64,000 nucleotides of DNA, from positions 1,854,972-1,918,971 of the forward strand of contig NZ_AP023032.1 in NCBI RefSeq assembly GCF_019670105.1, written 5' to 3'. Position 1 is the first letter of the stretch; every line of letters begins with the position of its first letter. The translations under genes and the position numbers were made by a program. Below are positions 52,388-61,058 of this stretch, one piece after another. Origin of the DNA: Agarivorans albus. Its GTDB lineage: Bacteria; Pseudomonadota; Gammaproteobacteria; Enterobacterales; Celerinatantimonadaceae. The notes under the pieces were generated by a model. That model was given only the letters and a program-made list of their open reading frames with translations, was not told where the DNA came from and did not search any database.

Positions 52388-53689
52388 TTAGCGCTCCCAA
52401 TAAGCTTCTTCTAAGCTTTCTTCACGCTCTGGTAGCCCACGTGAAAGGCGAGGGCTATGCTGGGCCAATACTTCGTAACTCACGCGGTTGGCGTATTTAC
52501 AAATTTGCGCAAACGAAGAGTAACTAAGTGCTTCAAAGCGGTGTTTACTCGATTGCTCAACATTACTCCGGTGAAATACATTGGCAGCCATATCATGGAG
52601 AAGAGCAGATAAAGCCCCATCTCCAGCGCCGTTGGTATTGGTGATTTTTTCTGGTCCGCCCATAAATGGCGCAATATGCGAGTAAACTTTCAGCGCTTGC
52701 TCACAATCGGTTTTTAACATTGGGCGTGAAAACTCATATTGGTTGAATTCTGGGATGGCTCCTGGCAGCAGAGTATGACTGGTGGTTCGTTTGAAGGCTT
52801 CATCGGTGTAACCGGCCATAAATAAGCCTCGTGAGCCAGCCGTACACAAAATAAGATCACACCACTCTAGAGCCTTTTCACAGGCGAGTAATACGTCACT
52901 CTCACCGGTTAAGGCTTCTGCTTCTTCTTCGTTCATTGCCAATACCGTGACATGTTCGCTAATAAACTGTTGCCACCATTTAGGATCATCTTCGATTAAA
53001 AAGCGGGTGCCCAACGTAAGCACTACGGGTACGTTTGCTTGGTGGGCATACTCTATGGCTTGCATAGCAGCTTGAGTAATGGGGTCGTCTCCAGCCCGCA
53101 TAAGGTAAGCCGTGAGCGTGAGGGCCGCGCCTGTTTTTACTAATTTTTCGTCAATAAACTCTGGAGTAAGTTTATCCATGTGGCCTTTTGAGATAGCAAA
53201 GGTGCGTTCACCACAATCGCTAATTAAGGTAAAGCATCGCCCTACTGGACCGTTTACCGCTTGCAGGTAATTGAGATCTACGCGCGAAGAGGTATTGCAT
53301 AAATAACGATAGGCGTAATCACCAATGGTGATGTTTTGACTCATTACTCCAAACATCACCGAGCGACCATCGGCTAGGGTAGAGTAGTTGTGCAAGGTAT
53401 TGCCGATAGTGCCACCGGCAAACTCGGCAGTAATAAGCTGTTTATCTTGTAGCTCTTGATATAGCGTTTGAGCCGCTAAGTCATCAATGAGCAAGGAATT
53501 GCCTTTAACAAGTTGGTGGCGGTCTATAAATGCCTGGTCAACGTGCGCTTCGATATCCACCAAGGTTTGATCAATGCCAGTTATATGAGTGTGTTTGGGG
53601 CTAATCACTGGATTGAGCTCGTTGGTTAAGGGGTCTCGAGATTCAACAGGAAAATAGTGCTTGGATTTACGTTGGCCAGGAAATTTCAT
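52388..53689 (-). CDS. gsk: Inosine-guanosine kinase
   Basis: A 433-residue PfkB/ribokinase-family enzyme that phosphorylates inosine and guanosine to IMP and GMP. The N-terminus MKFPGQRKSKHYFPVESRDPL is the Gsk signature. The ATP/Mg site is TNTNGAGDGALSALLHD with catalytic Asp, and ALTGESDVL lies in the core. It is monocistronic with a well-spaced start and ends at the shared terminator. This is a core purine-salvage gene. Confidence 0.95.
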   Translation of the reverse strand: MKFPGQRKSKHYFPVESRDPLTNELNPVISPKHTHITGIDQTLVDIEAHVDQAFIDRHQLVKGNSLLIDDLAAQTLYQELQDKQLITAEFAGGTIGNTLHNYSTLADGRSVMFGVMSQNITIGDYAYRYLCNTSSRVDLNYLQAVNGPVGRCFTLISDCGERTFAISKGHMDKLTPEFIDEKLVKTGAALTLTAYLMRAGDDPITQAAMQAIEYAHQANVPVVLTLGTRFLIEDDPKWWQQFISEHVTVLAMNEEEAEALTGESDVLLACEKALEWCDLILCTAGSRGLFMAGYTDEAFKRTTSHTLLPGAIPEFNQYEFSRPMLKTDCEQALKVYSHIAPFMGGPEKITNTNGAGDGALSALLHDMAANVFHRSNVEQSSKHRFEALSYSSFAQICKYANRVSYEVLAQHSPRLSRGLPEREESLEEAYWER

Positions 53690-53842
53690 GCAATGATCGC
53701 TTGTTCTATTTAAGGCTTACTGTAGCAGTGAACGGGTAGCACTGCACAAAAGCGAGCGATTCTAGCATAGGCGACTCAAAATGTTGCTTTGTAGATCAAT
53801 ATTAGATTTAAATATTTTATCTTTATTAAATGGCGTGTTGAT

Positions 53843-54520
53843 TTAGCTGTTATCTAGCAAGCTATGGTCTTGCAATGATTCATAGGCTCGCAGAGCTGGA
53901 TGAACCGTCTTTCCGCCCATACGGCGATAATGTGCAATGGTTTTGTTCAAGTAGGCTCTATGTTCGGGTTTAGACAAGTCCCACATTGTGTCACCTACAT
54001 GGTGGATTGATGAGTTGGCGGTGGTAGAAAGATGCAGTATTTCGTAATGGCGGCGGTTCTCTTCTATTAGCTGTTCATTAATTAAACCAAAGCCATTGCT
54101 CTGCAAAAACTGTCGAAGTTCATATTGATAATGTACTGGGCAAATAATCAATTCAAACTCCACTGCATGGTTGTGTTCTAGTATCCCCTTTAGCAATTGA
54201 ATGCATAGTTCGCCACCAACTCCCGCGATTATAACTAATTGATTACCATTTTTACCGAGTTTTAGTTGTGCTACGTCTTGGCAATGTACTTGCCACGGGC
54301 TGGTTAAGCTAGATGATGAATAGGCAAGGTGCTGCTGCAGTTGTTGCTCTAGTTGCTGGCATATTTGTGGCACGCAATCAACAAAGTGCACACAGCTGGC
54401 ACTGTTGCGTTTTACCAGCTCTGCGCCTAATAAACCGTGGTCGCAACAGCAATCCCATATATCTTGGTAGTGCTTTATCACGCGTTGGTTAATTGCTGTC
54501 AAACGTTTACTCGTTTTCAC
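53843..54520 (-). CDS. TrmK-family tRNA methyltransferase (m1A22-type)
   Basis: A 225-residue SAM-dependent methyltransferase of the TrmK (DUF633) family. The SAM site reads IWDCCCDHGLLGAELV, the family replaces the usual glycine-rich loop with CDHG. IIAGVGGELCIQLL and the terminal GGKTVHPALRAYESL are further family features. In Bacillus TrmK makes N1-methyladenosine at tRNA position 22; in gammaproteobacteria, substrates are less certain. It has a GGAGGGA ribosome site in the reverse strand just before ATG 54520. Confidence 0.88.
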   Translation of the reverse strand: MKTSKRLTAINQRVIKHYQDIWDCCCDHGLLGAELVKRNSASCVHFVDCVPQICQQLEQQLQQHLAYSSSSLTSPWQVHCQDVAQLKLGKNGNQLVIIAGVGGELCIQLLKGILEHNHAVEFELIICPVHYQYELRQFLQSNGFGLINEQLIEENRRHYEILHLSTTANSSIHHVGDTMWDLSKPEHRAYLNKTIAHYRRMGGKTVHPALRAYESLQDHSLLDNS

Positions 54521-54833
54521 CCATCCCTCCTCAGTAAGGCTATGAATACTAGTTAATTGTTAATAAGTGGCAAGAATTTTTTCCAGGAACTTTAGGGCTT
54601 AATAGGGGGAATTAGCTCAAACCTGTTAGTAAATATTGTTTTTTGACGTTTTTGTTACTTTAGTTGCTGATATTAACGACTAATAACTATTCCGCTATTT
54701 TATGCTTCCAATTAGTTAACTGGTTATTTTTGGGTTTGTTACTACGCTGAATTTTGGGGGCTTTAACTGTTAGCACACTTTTGTTCCCCAATTGTTAAGA
54801 GTTAATGAAAAAACTCAAACCAAGGAGTAAACC
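54521..54833. other. Intergenic region between trmK-like and porin genes
   Basis: About 313 AT-rich bases without a gene. It must hold divergent promoters. The stretch near the porin has no strong -35/-10 pair that I can call with confidence. Confidence 0.4.
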
Positions 54834-55883
54834 ATGAATAAGGTAATTGCAGGGCTTGCACTTAGTGCAATGGCAGGTAGCGTTTCGGCCGCTACTATTT
54901 ATGAAAATGGTAAAACTAACGTAAGTATAGGTGGGTACTTAGGGATAGAGGCATTTTATCAAGCGGGCTATGGAGATAAAGACAAGTCATTTGAGTTACA
55001 GAATAAGACCTCGCGGATCCGTTTTGCTTTTGAACATGAGATGGTGCAAAACTGGATTGCGGGTGCGCAGTTAGAGTGGGGTTTTAACCCAACCGAAGGC
55101 TCAAGTGAAGAAGATCCATTGTTTAGTAACCGCTTAGGTAACATCTATTTCAATAACGATGGTTTTGGCGAAATTAGAGTCGGCAAGCAGTGGTCGGCTT
55201 ATTATGATATTGCTGTGTGGACCGATCAATTTTGGAAGTTTGGTGGTGATGCGTCGGGTACGTATGATGGTCGAAATGGTGGCGATGAGTCGGGCATGGG
55301 GCGTGCCGATGAAGCCCTTGTCTATCGCAAATCTGTTGGCGGCTTTGGCTTAGCAGCTCAATATCAGTTTGAGAAAGATGCTTCAGCTAGAGACTATGGT
55401 TACCAGCTAAGCGGCAAGTATGACTTCGACTTTGGTTTATCTATTGGTGCGGCATACGCTGCCAATGGCTATGACAATACTAAAGCGGGTTATGTAGGGG
55501 CTGCAGACCAAGATAAGGCTACTTCTTGGTTAGCAGGTGCGGTGTATGAGTCTGACATGTACTATTTAGCGGGCACTTATGGCGAGTATGAAAACTTGAG
55601 CCGTAAATTTAGCACCCTTGCTGATAAGGCCAACGGTATAGAATTGATTGGTTTCTACAAAATAGATGGTGGGCTTTACCATGTTTACGCTGGCTACAAC
55701 GGTTTAGAAGACAAAACCAGTGGTAGTCAGGGTGAGTTGAGTTATGCCGTAGGTGGAGTGGGGTGGAAGCCCGGCCAAGTTCTTTTGGCTCTAGAGTATA
55801 AGTTTGGTCTAGAAAATAAAGACGCATTAGGTGCAGATAAAAAACAAGACGAGATGTCGATACAAGCTCGATATTACTTCTAG
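54834..55883 (+). CDS. OmpU/OmpC-type general porin
   Basis: A 349-residue outer-membrane trimeric porin. The signal peptide ends VSA-AT (about residue 20). Sixteen-stranded features include IGGYLGIEAFY, an EIRVGKQWSAYYD constriction-loop segment and terminal strand MSIQARYYF with aromatic end. ATG 54834 has aagga and gtaa upstream. A clear terminator follows at 55976. The strong signal and codon bias suggest an abundant protein. Confidence 0.92.
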   Translation: MNKVIAGLALSAMAGSVSAATIYENGKTNVSIGGYLGIEAFYQAGYGDKDKSFELQNKTSRIRFAFEHEMVQNWIAGAQLEWGFNPTEGSSEEDPLFSNRLGNIYFNNDGFGEIRVGKQWSAYYDIAVWTDQFWKFGGDASGTYDGRNGGDESGMGRADEALVYRKSVGGFGLAAQYQFEKDASARDYGYQLSGKYDFDFGLSIGAAYAANGYDNTKAGYVGAADQDKATSWLAGAVYESDMYYLAGTYGEYENLSRKFSTLADKANGIELIGFYKIDGGLYHVYAGYNGLEDKTSGSQGELSYAVGGVGWKPGQVLLALEYKFGLENKDALGADKKQDEMSIQARYYF

Positions 55884-55975
55884 CCAAGTAACAGCAACTA
55901 GGGCTCTAAGTTATTCATAGCTTTTTACAAAACTAGAAGTTTTGCAATAAGCAGAAGCCGCTTGTTGTTGCCAAC

Positions 55976-56011
55976 AAAAGGCATTGCACTTTTCCTAGCA
56001 ATGCCTTTTTT
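55976..56011 (+). terminator. Rho-independent terminator of the porin gene
   Basis: AAAAGGCATTGC pairs with GCAATGCCTTTT around a 10-base loop, followed by a T-run, 93 bp after the stop. Confidence 0.85.
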
Positions 56012-56099
56012 ATTATCGAAATACCACTAATTATTCTTGGTCAACTCGCCACTGTGTGTAGACCTGCTACAATCCTTTCTTTTTTGCACGAGACTTAAG

Positions 56100-56372
56100 A
56101 TGAAGTGGGTAACCATATCCTTTTTGGTAATAATTGCCTTAGTTAATTTTGGCCCTAGGGTTAACGCCATGTTCTATTCAAAACCGGATACTACGGTTGT
56201 ATTTAACAGTGGTTGTTTTCTGCAAGGGGAGTTGCGTGTTGATCCAGTGAGTCTTTCATACTTTATTGTATTAGATGATGGTCAAGAACTATCGTTTGCC
56301 GACGATAGTTACGCTGAAATTTCTTCTAAAGAGAATCCGGTTGATATTTCTGAATTGGATTTTTGTGTGTAG
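56100..56372 (+). CDS. Small secreted or membrane-anchored hypothetical protein
   Basis: A 90-residue protein. A leader of about 23 residues (MKWVTISFLVIIALVNFGPRVNA) precedes a mature domain of about 65 residues with two Cys residues (one near the start, one second-last, CV). It has no recognised family. ATG 56100 is chosen because the upstream start at 56037 would add a non-signal extension. A terminator follows at 56401. Confidence 0.7.
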   Translation: MKWVTISFLVIIALVNFGPRVNAMFYSKPDTTVVFNSGCFLQGELRVDPVSLSYFIVLDDGQELSFADDSYAEISSKENPVDISELDFCV

Positions 56373-56400
56373 TTAACAAACTGTTAACTAAAACTTGCCT

Positions 56401-56423
56401 AGCCTGTCTATTCAGGCTTTTTT
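56401..56423 (+). terminator. Rho-independent terminator
   Basis: AGCCTG-TCTATT-CAGGCT followed by TTTTT, 28 bp after the stop of the 56100 gene. A separate dyad AGTTAAC-N5-GTTAACT lies immediately before it (56371-56389). Confidence 0.8.
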
Positions 56424-56734
56424 CTGCTTAGCTTTGTTTTCTTGAGCCTTCTTTAATTATTCACCGTATCCCTCTATTGCTTCTTTAAGTGTTGAATTCC
56501 TGCGTCTAGATCTCAATTTTTACTTGTATTTAGGGACTTTAGACTAAAGATTAATACCTAGTCTGTTAATCGTTTGTTAACTTTTTCTTCGATAGGCTTG
56601 AATTGAGTTTATATGTGCATCTATTCCACTAGCCGCAGATAAAAACTTAATGATTTGTTCGGCCGTTAACATGTTGTTTACATATTTATTGGCACAAAAT
56701 TGCGAAGCTTTTATAGCTTGCTTGGAGAAATATC
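56424..56734. other. Intergenic region upstream of the DUF485/actP operon
   Basis: About 310 AT-rich bases, no gene. The sequence TGGCAC-AAAA-TTGC at 56691-56704 resembles a sigma54 promoter but its spacing is one base too short, so I do not call it. The true promoter is not evident. Confidence 0.4.
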
Positions 56735-56986
56735 ATGGAAGAACAGACTACATATTGGCAAGAAAACTTGCGCCTAATATTTACCTGTCTCGTCATATGG
56801 TTTGTGGTTTCATTTGGTTTTGGCTTACTTCTCGTTGAGCCGCTAAATGAAATTCGCTTAGGCGGATATAAACTGGGCTTTTGGTTTGCACAACAGGGCT
56901 CTATTTATACCTTTGTGGCTTTGATTTTTTGGTATACCGCCAAAATGAATAAGCTCGACAAAAAATACCATGTTGAGGAGTCATAA
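56735..56986 (+). CDS. yjcH: DUF485 membrane protein, companion of the acetate symporter
   Basis: An 83-residue protein with two TM helices (about 20-40 and 55-75) of the DUF485/YjcH family. YjcH is the conserved partner of ActP in E. coli (acs-yjcH-actP). The acs gene is not in this window. The stop is immediately followed by the ATG of the symporter gene, so the two are translated together. Confidence 0.9.
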   Translation: MEEQTTYWQENLRLIFTCLVIWFVVSFGFGLLLVEPLNEIRLGGYKLGFWFAQQGSIYTFVALIFWYTAKMNKLDKKYHVEES

Positions 56987-58723
56987 ATGGACGAGTTAAA
57001 ACTCTATACTTATATCGCTGTATTTGGCTCCTTTGGCCTGTACTTCGCCATTGCTTGGTGGGCTAGAGCAGGCTCTACCAGTGACTTCTACGTTGCTGGT
57101 GGTGGTGTTACGCCTATCCAAAATGGTATGGCAATTGGTGCTGACTGGATGAGTGCAGCTTCGTTCATTTCTATGGCGGGTTTAATTGCCTTCCTAGGAT
57201 ATGGTGGTTCTGTTTTTCTAATGGGCTGGACCGGTGGCTATGTGCTGCTAGCAATGTTACTAGCCCCTTATATGCGTAAGCATGGTAAGTTTACGGTACC
57301 TGAGTTTATCTCCGATAGATACTACTCAAAAGGTGCGCGTATTGTTGCGGTATTGTGTTTGATTATCGCATCGCTTACTTACATTATCGGCCAAATGAAA
57401 GGTGTTGGTGTTGCCTTCTCTCGCTTCTTAGAAGTTGAGTACGATATGGGCTTATACATTGGCATGTTTGTAGTTTGGGTTTACGCGGTATTAGGCGGCA
57501 TGAAGGGGATTACTTACACCCAGATTGCTCAATATTGTGTACTAATTTTTGCTTACACCATTCCTGCCGTATTTATTTCACTGCAGTTAACCGGTAATCC
57601 GATTCCGCAGATTGGTTTGGGTAGTACCCTGGCTGATGGCAGCGGTGTTTACTTACTCGATAAGCTAGATATGGTAGTTACCGATCTTGGCTTTAAAGAG
57701 TACACAACCGACAATCTAGGCGGCACTCTAAACATGTTTGCCTATACCTTGTCACTAATGATTGGTACTGCAGGCTTACCTCACGTAATCATGCGCTTCT
57801 TTACTGTTCCTACTGTTCAAGCGGCCCGCTCTTCTGCTGGTTATGCTTTAGTGTTCATTGCTATTTTGTACACTGTAGCGCCAGCTGTAGGTGCCATGGC
57901 TCGTTTCAACTTAATGAACACTATTGTTCCAGAAGCTGGTGATAACTTGGTATATGACGAACGTCCACAGTGGTTCAAAGATTGGGAAAACACTGGTCTG
58001 CTGAAGTTTGAAGATAAGAACGGTGACGGCAAAATCCAATATGTTGCTGATAAAGAAACCAATGAGATGGTGAAAGTAGACCGCGACATTATGGTACTTG
58101 CTAACCCAGCTATTGCTAACCTACCTAACTGGGTAATTGCATTAGTAGCTGCTGGTGGTTTGGCGGCTGCGCTTTCAACCGCTGCTGGTTTGTTGTTGGC
58201 TATTTCATCCTCGATATCTCACGACTTAATGAAAGGGGTGCTCACGCCTAACCTCTCAGATAAGAATGAGTTGCTGGCAGGGCGAATAGTGATGACACTT
58301 GCCATCTTGGTGTCCGGTTATCTCGGTTTAAATCCGCCTGGATTTGCCGCAGGTACCGTTGCACTGGCCTTTGGTCTAGCCGCTTCGTCTATCTTCCCAG
58401 CGTTGATGATGGGTATCTTTGCTAAGAAAATGAGTGGTACCGCTGCGGTAGCTGGTATGTGCTCAGGTATTGGTGTAACAATGCTTTACGTATTCCAACA
58501 TAAAGGCATTATGTTTATCCCTGGTACTTCATTCTTAGGTGATATGGGACCAAACTGGTTCTTGGGTATCTCGCCAAATGCCTTTGGTGTAGTAGGTGCT
58601 TTGGTTAACTTTGGTGTTGCCTTCGCAGTATGTAAAGTAACCGGTCCTGCTCCACAGCATATTCAAGATATGGTTGATAACTTCCGTGTACCACATGGTG
58701 CAGGCGCAGCTCACGATCATTAA
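56987..58723 (+). CDS. actP: Sodium:solute (acetate-type) symporter, VC_2705 family
   Basis: A 578-residue member of the SSS family with about 13 TM segments. It begins in the TM1 region AVFGSFGLYFAIAWWARAGSTSDFYVAGGG, typical of ActP-like carriers, with GADWMSAASFISMAG and HVIMRFFTVPTVQAARSSAG further in. A long loop at about residues 320-360 contains DKNGDGKIQYVADKE, an EF-hand-like calcium site. It is probably an acetate or other carboxylate uptake carrier. The gene name actP is tentative; VC_2705-family substrates are not well established. Confidence 0.88.
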   Translation: MDELKLYTYIAVFGSFGLYFAIAWWARAGSTSDFYVAGGGVTPIQNGMAIGADWMSAASFISMAGLIAFLGYGGSVFLMGWTGGYVLLAMLLAPYMRKHGKFTVPEFISDRYYSKGARIVAVLCLIIASLTYIIGQMKGVGVAFSRFLEVEYDMGLYIGMFVVWVYAVLGGMKGITYTQIAQYCVLIFAYTIPAVFISLQLTGNPIPQIGLGSTLADGSGVYLLDKLDMVVTDLGFKEYTTDNLGGTLNMFAYTLSLMIGTAGLPHVIMRFFTVPTVQAARSSAGYALVFIAILYTVAPAVGAMARFNLMNTIVPEAGDNLVYDERPQWFKDWENTGLLKFEDKNGDGKIQYVADKETNEMVKVDRDIMVLANPAIANLPNWVIALVAAGGLAAALSTAAGLLLAISSSISHDLMKGVLTPNLSDKNELLAGRIVMTLAILVSGYLGLNPPGFAAGTVALAFGLAASSIFPALMMGIFAKKMSGTAAVAGMCSGIGVTMLYVFQHKGIMFIPGTSFLGDMGPNWFLGISPNAFGVVGALVNFGVAFAVCKVTGPAPQHIQDMVDNFRVPHGAGAAHDH

Positions 58724-58751
58724 GCTTGAATTGAACTAATCCCTAGTAAGC

Positions 58752-58780
58752 AAAAGGCTCCCTAGAGGGAGCCTTTTTTT
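58752..58780 (+). terminator. Rho-independent terminator of the symporter operon
   Basis: GGCTCCC-TAGA-GGGAGCC followed by seven T, 28 bp after the symporter stop. Confidence 0.93.
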
Positions 58781-58879
58781 GCGGTGGAACTTGGTAAAAA
58801 TAATTAATTTTCAATATGATAGTGTTAAAGAGTGAACTTGGTTAGCATCACTCAATAAGGTTGATTACAGGAAGTAACA

Positions 58880-59320
58880 ATGAACAGACACACTAAGTTG
58901 GCTATGTTAGTGATGCCGTTTTTGGCAATTGGCGGTTATATCGCATCTGATATTTATTTGGAGCATGATGCAGAAAAAGAGCGCGTTTTCCAGCTAAGTA
59001 CCTATGGTCACTGCGACATTATTAACCAAAAGTGTATTCTTGAATCCGGTGATTTTCAGCTCAATATTAGTGATGAAGCAGGAACAACCACGGTTAATTC
59101 TACCTTTCCTTTAGATAGTGCCACCTTCTTTATTGTAAGTAGTGCAAATGTAGTGACCGCTTACCCACTAGGCATGAGTGATAGCCCTTATTACTGGAGA
59201 AGCCCCACCGAATTACGCGAATTGATCCCTAACCAGGGAGATAGCTATAAGTTACGTATTATTGCCAATATTAAAGGCGGAAAATACATTAGTGAGTTTT
59301 ATAGCCAAACAATTAAGTAG
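58880..59320 (+). CDS. Hypothetical protein with N-terminal membrane anchor
   Basis: A 146-residue protein with an N-terminal hydrophobic helix (LAMLVMPFLAIGGYIASDIYL), then a periplasmic beta-rich domain of about 110 residues with two Cys residues in the CDIINQKC segment, probably disulfide-bonded. I do not recognise a named family. It stands alone between the symporter terminator and the LysR gene. Confidence 0.7.
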   Translation: MNRHTKLAMLVMPFLAIGGYIASDIYLEHDAEKERVFQLSTYGHCDIINQKCILESGDFQLNISDEAGTTTVNSTFPLDSATFFIVSSANVVTAYPLGMSDSPYYWRSPTELRELIPNQGDSYKLRIIANIKGGKYISEFYSQTIK

Positions 59321-59395
59321 TTGACCGCTGGGAAAAGCAAACTGCTAGTGCTAACATTTAATCAATAAAAACAAAGCATTGTTCCTAGGTACTGC

Positions 59396-60286
59396 ATGCA
59401 TATTACTCCCGAGCGTTTAGTTTATTTGGTGACAGTAGCTGAGACGCGTTCTTTCTCAGCAGCCGCACGTAAACTGGGGGTAAGCCCTTCAGCAGTGAGC
59501 CAATTGATTCAAAACATGGAGTTGGATTTAAATATTCGACTTTTTGATCGTGTTTCTGGCCAAGCGCCAACCTTAACCGACGTAGGGCGCACGCTTTACG
59601 TTCAGGCTTTGGAGATTGTTCCACGCTTACAAGCTATGGAGAAGAAAGCTCAGTCTTACCATGAAGGGATTGAAGACAAATTAACCATTGGCGTATCGGG
59701 TTATAGCTTTTTTCCAGAGTATGGAGAGGCGATAAAGAGCTTGTTAGCTAAGTTTCCGCAGTTAAATGTGAAGATCATTGATGTAGATGAGTTCGACTCC
59801 CATAATTTTGGTGAAGGTGGCGAGGTAGACATTCTTATTACTCCTGCTGAACTTATCCCGCGACGCGGAGTAGAGAGTGTTATGATTGGCCGAATTAAAT
59901 GGTTGTGTGTTTGCGCGCCAAGCCATCCGCTTGCCAAGATAAAACATGCTTTATCTATTCAAGATCTCCTTTCGCAAATTCAAATAACTCCTGCTGTGTC
60001 TAACTTTATTACTGAAGATTTAGCTGAGTCAGTGCGCCTTAGTTCTCAGGTGGTTAATTGTTCAAGAATGTACCAATTTAAGCAGCTGTTGCTTAATGGC
60101 GTTGGCTTTGGTTTGTTCCCCGAGCCTTTAGCTAGAACCTACATTGCCAATAATCAACTGGTTGAGTTAGAACGAGATTTTATTGTGGATGACTTTGAGT
60201 GGCCAATTGAAGTGGTTTGGAGTCAAGCTCTTGGGCCTGCAGGGGAATGGTTTATTGAGCATCTGACAGAGCAAAACAGCGAATAA
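59396..60286 (+). CDS. LysR-family transcriptional regulator
   Basis: A 296-residue LysR regulator. The N-terminal HTH (residues about 5-60) has RSFSAAARKLGVSPSAVSQLIQNMELDL, followed by a dimerisation helix and a C-terminal effector domain resembling periplasmic binding folds (DILITPAELIPRRG). It is not divergent with an obvious target gene; the 58880 hypothetical gene lies upstream on the same strand. The effector is unknown. Confidence 0.93.
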   Translation: MHITPERLVYLVTVAETRSFSAAARKLGVSPSAVSQLIQNMELDLNIRLFDRVSGQAPTLTDVGRTLYVQALEIVPRLQAMEKKAQSYHEGIEDKLTIGVSGYSFFPEYGEAIKSLLAKFPQLNVKIIDVDEFDSHNFGEGGEVDILITPAELIPRRGVESVMIGRIKWLCVCAPSHPLAKIKHALSIQDLLSQIQITPAVSNFITEDLAESVRLSSQVVNCSRMYQFKQLLLNGVGFGLFPEPLARTYIANNQLVELERDFIVDDFEWPIEVVWSQALGPAGEWFIEHLTEQNSE

Positions 60287-60415
60287 ACTAGCGATAAATC
60301 TAAGTAAATAGCTAACCGGATCATTAAATGTTTAATTTGTTGTGATTAATTGCAGATGATCAAATACACTTAAGCAATAAACTAAATTTCCCATAGAAAG
60401 AAATAGGAACCAGTA

Positions 60416-60658
60416 GTGAGCTCTAATCAAAAATGTCCATCTTGCGGTGGCCATAAACCAGCATTAATGGCCTGTCGTGATTGTGGATTTACCTATAGTG
60501 TAACGAGCCGTCCACCTGCAGCTACCAAGCCAGTACCCCAAGCTAAACCAGTGCCTAGAAGTGAATATAGGGCGGTGATGGAAGAAGGCGGTGCTAAATC
60601 AAAAGTTGTGATTAAAACCAAAAAACGCCGCACTTATACCATTCCTAGCGAAGAGTAA
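60416..60658 (+). CDS. Small zinc-ribbon protein
   Basis: An 80-residue protein. CPSCGGHKPALMACRDCG forms a four-Cys ribbon (CxxC and CxxC) at residues about 7-24, followed by a Pro/Lys-rich linker and a basic C-terminal segment (KVVIKTKKRRTYTI). It resembles zinc-ribbon accessory proteins of translation or transcription but cannot be named. Start is GTG 60416, with the site aggaacc upstream. Convergent with csdE. Confidence 0.72.
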   Translation: MSSNQKCPSCGGHKPALMACRDCGFTYSVTSRPPAATKPVPQAKPVPRSEYRAVMEEGGAKSKVVIKTKKRRTYTIPSEE

Positions 60659-60662
60659 CCGC

Positions 60663-61058
60663 TTAGCTCAACTTTGCGATTGTCTGCAATATCGCCGTTA
60701 TTCCATTGTTTCTCGATTCACTTAAATGATGCGCTAAGCCAAGCTTTTCTAAAGTTTGGCTAAATGTTATTTGAGTGTTTTCAGCATCCTGCGCGAAGCA
60801 GGCTAGCATGATTACCAGTAAACCCTTGATGATTTTCGCATTACTATCAATCAGTAGCTGCTTATTGGCATAATACAGCCACACATTACTTTCGCAGCCT
60901 TGTACTAAGTTTTCTTGTGTTTGGTATTGAGAGTCCATCGGGCCCAGTACTTTGCTTAACAGCAGCAGTTGGCGGTAACGCTCTTCCCAAGACTTACAAT
61001 TAACAAAGCGCTGTTCAATCTGTTCTATGTTTAGTTCAACTTGGGGTGCTCTATTCAC
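60663..61058 (-). CDS. csdE: CsdE, sulfur-acceptor protein (SufE family)
   Basis: A 131-residue SufE-fold protein. The active Cys is in VQGCES (Cys55 from this start). It accepts persulfide sulfur from the CsdA cysteine desulfurase and passes it to sulfur-trafficking or tRNA-modification partners. GTG 61058 with GGAG seven bases upstream is preferred; an in-frame TTG at 61082 gives a longer form. It overlaps the end of csdA by eight bases, so the pair is coupled. Confidence 0.88.
   Translation of the reverse strand: MNRAPQVELNIEQIEQRFVNCKSWEERYRQLLLLSKVLGPMDSQYQTQENLVQGCESNVWLYYANKQLLIDSNAKIIKGLLVIMLACFAQDAENTQITFSQTLEKLGLAHHLSESRNNGITAILQTIAKLS

Noticed and set aside
56691-56704. Possible sigma54 promoter before the DUF485/actP operon (TGGCAC-AAAA-TTGC)
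   Set aside because: The spacing between GG and GC is 11 instead of 12; sigma54 promoters do not tolerate a one-base deletion, and no activator-like dyad was noticed nearby.
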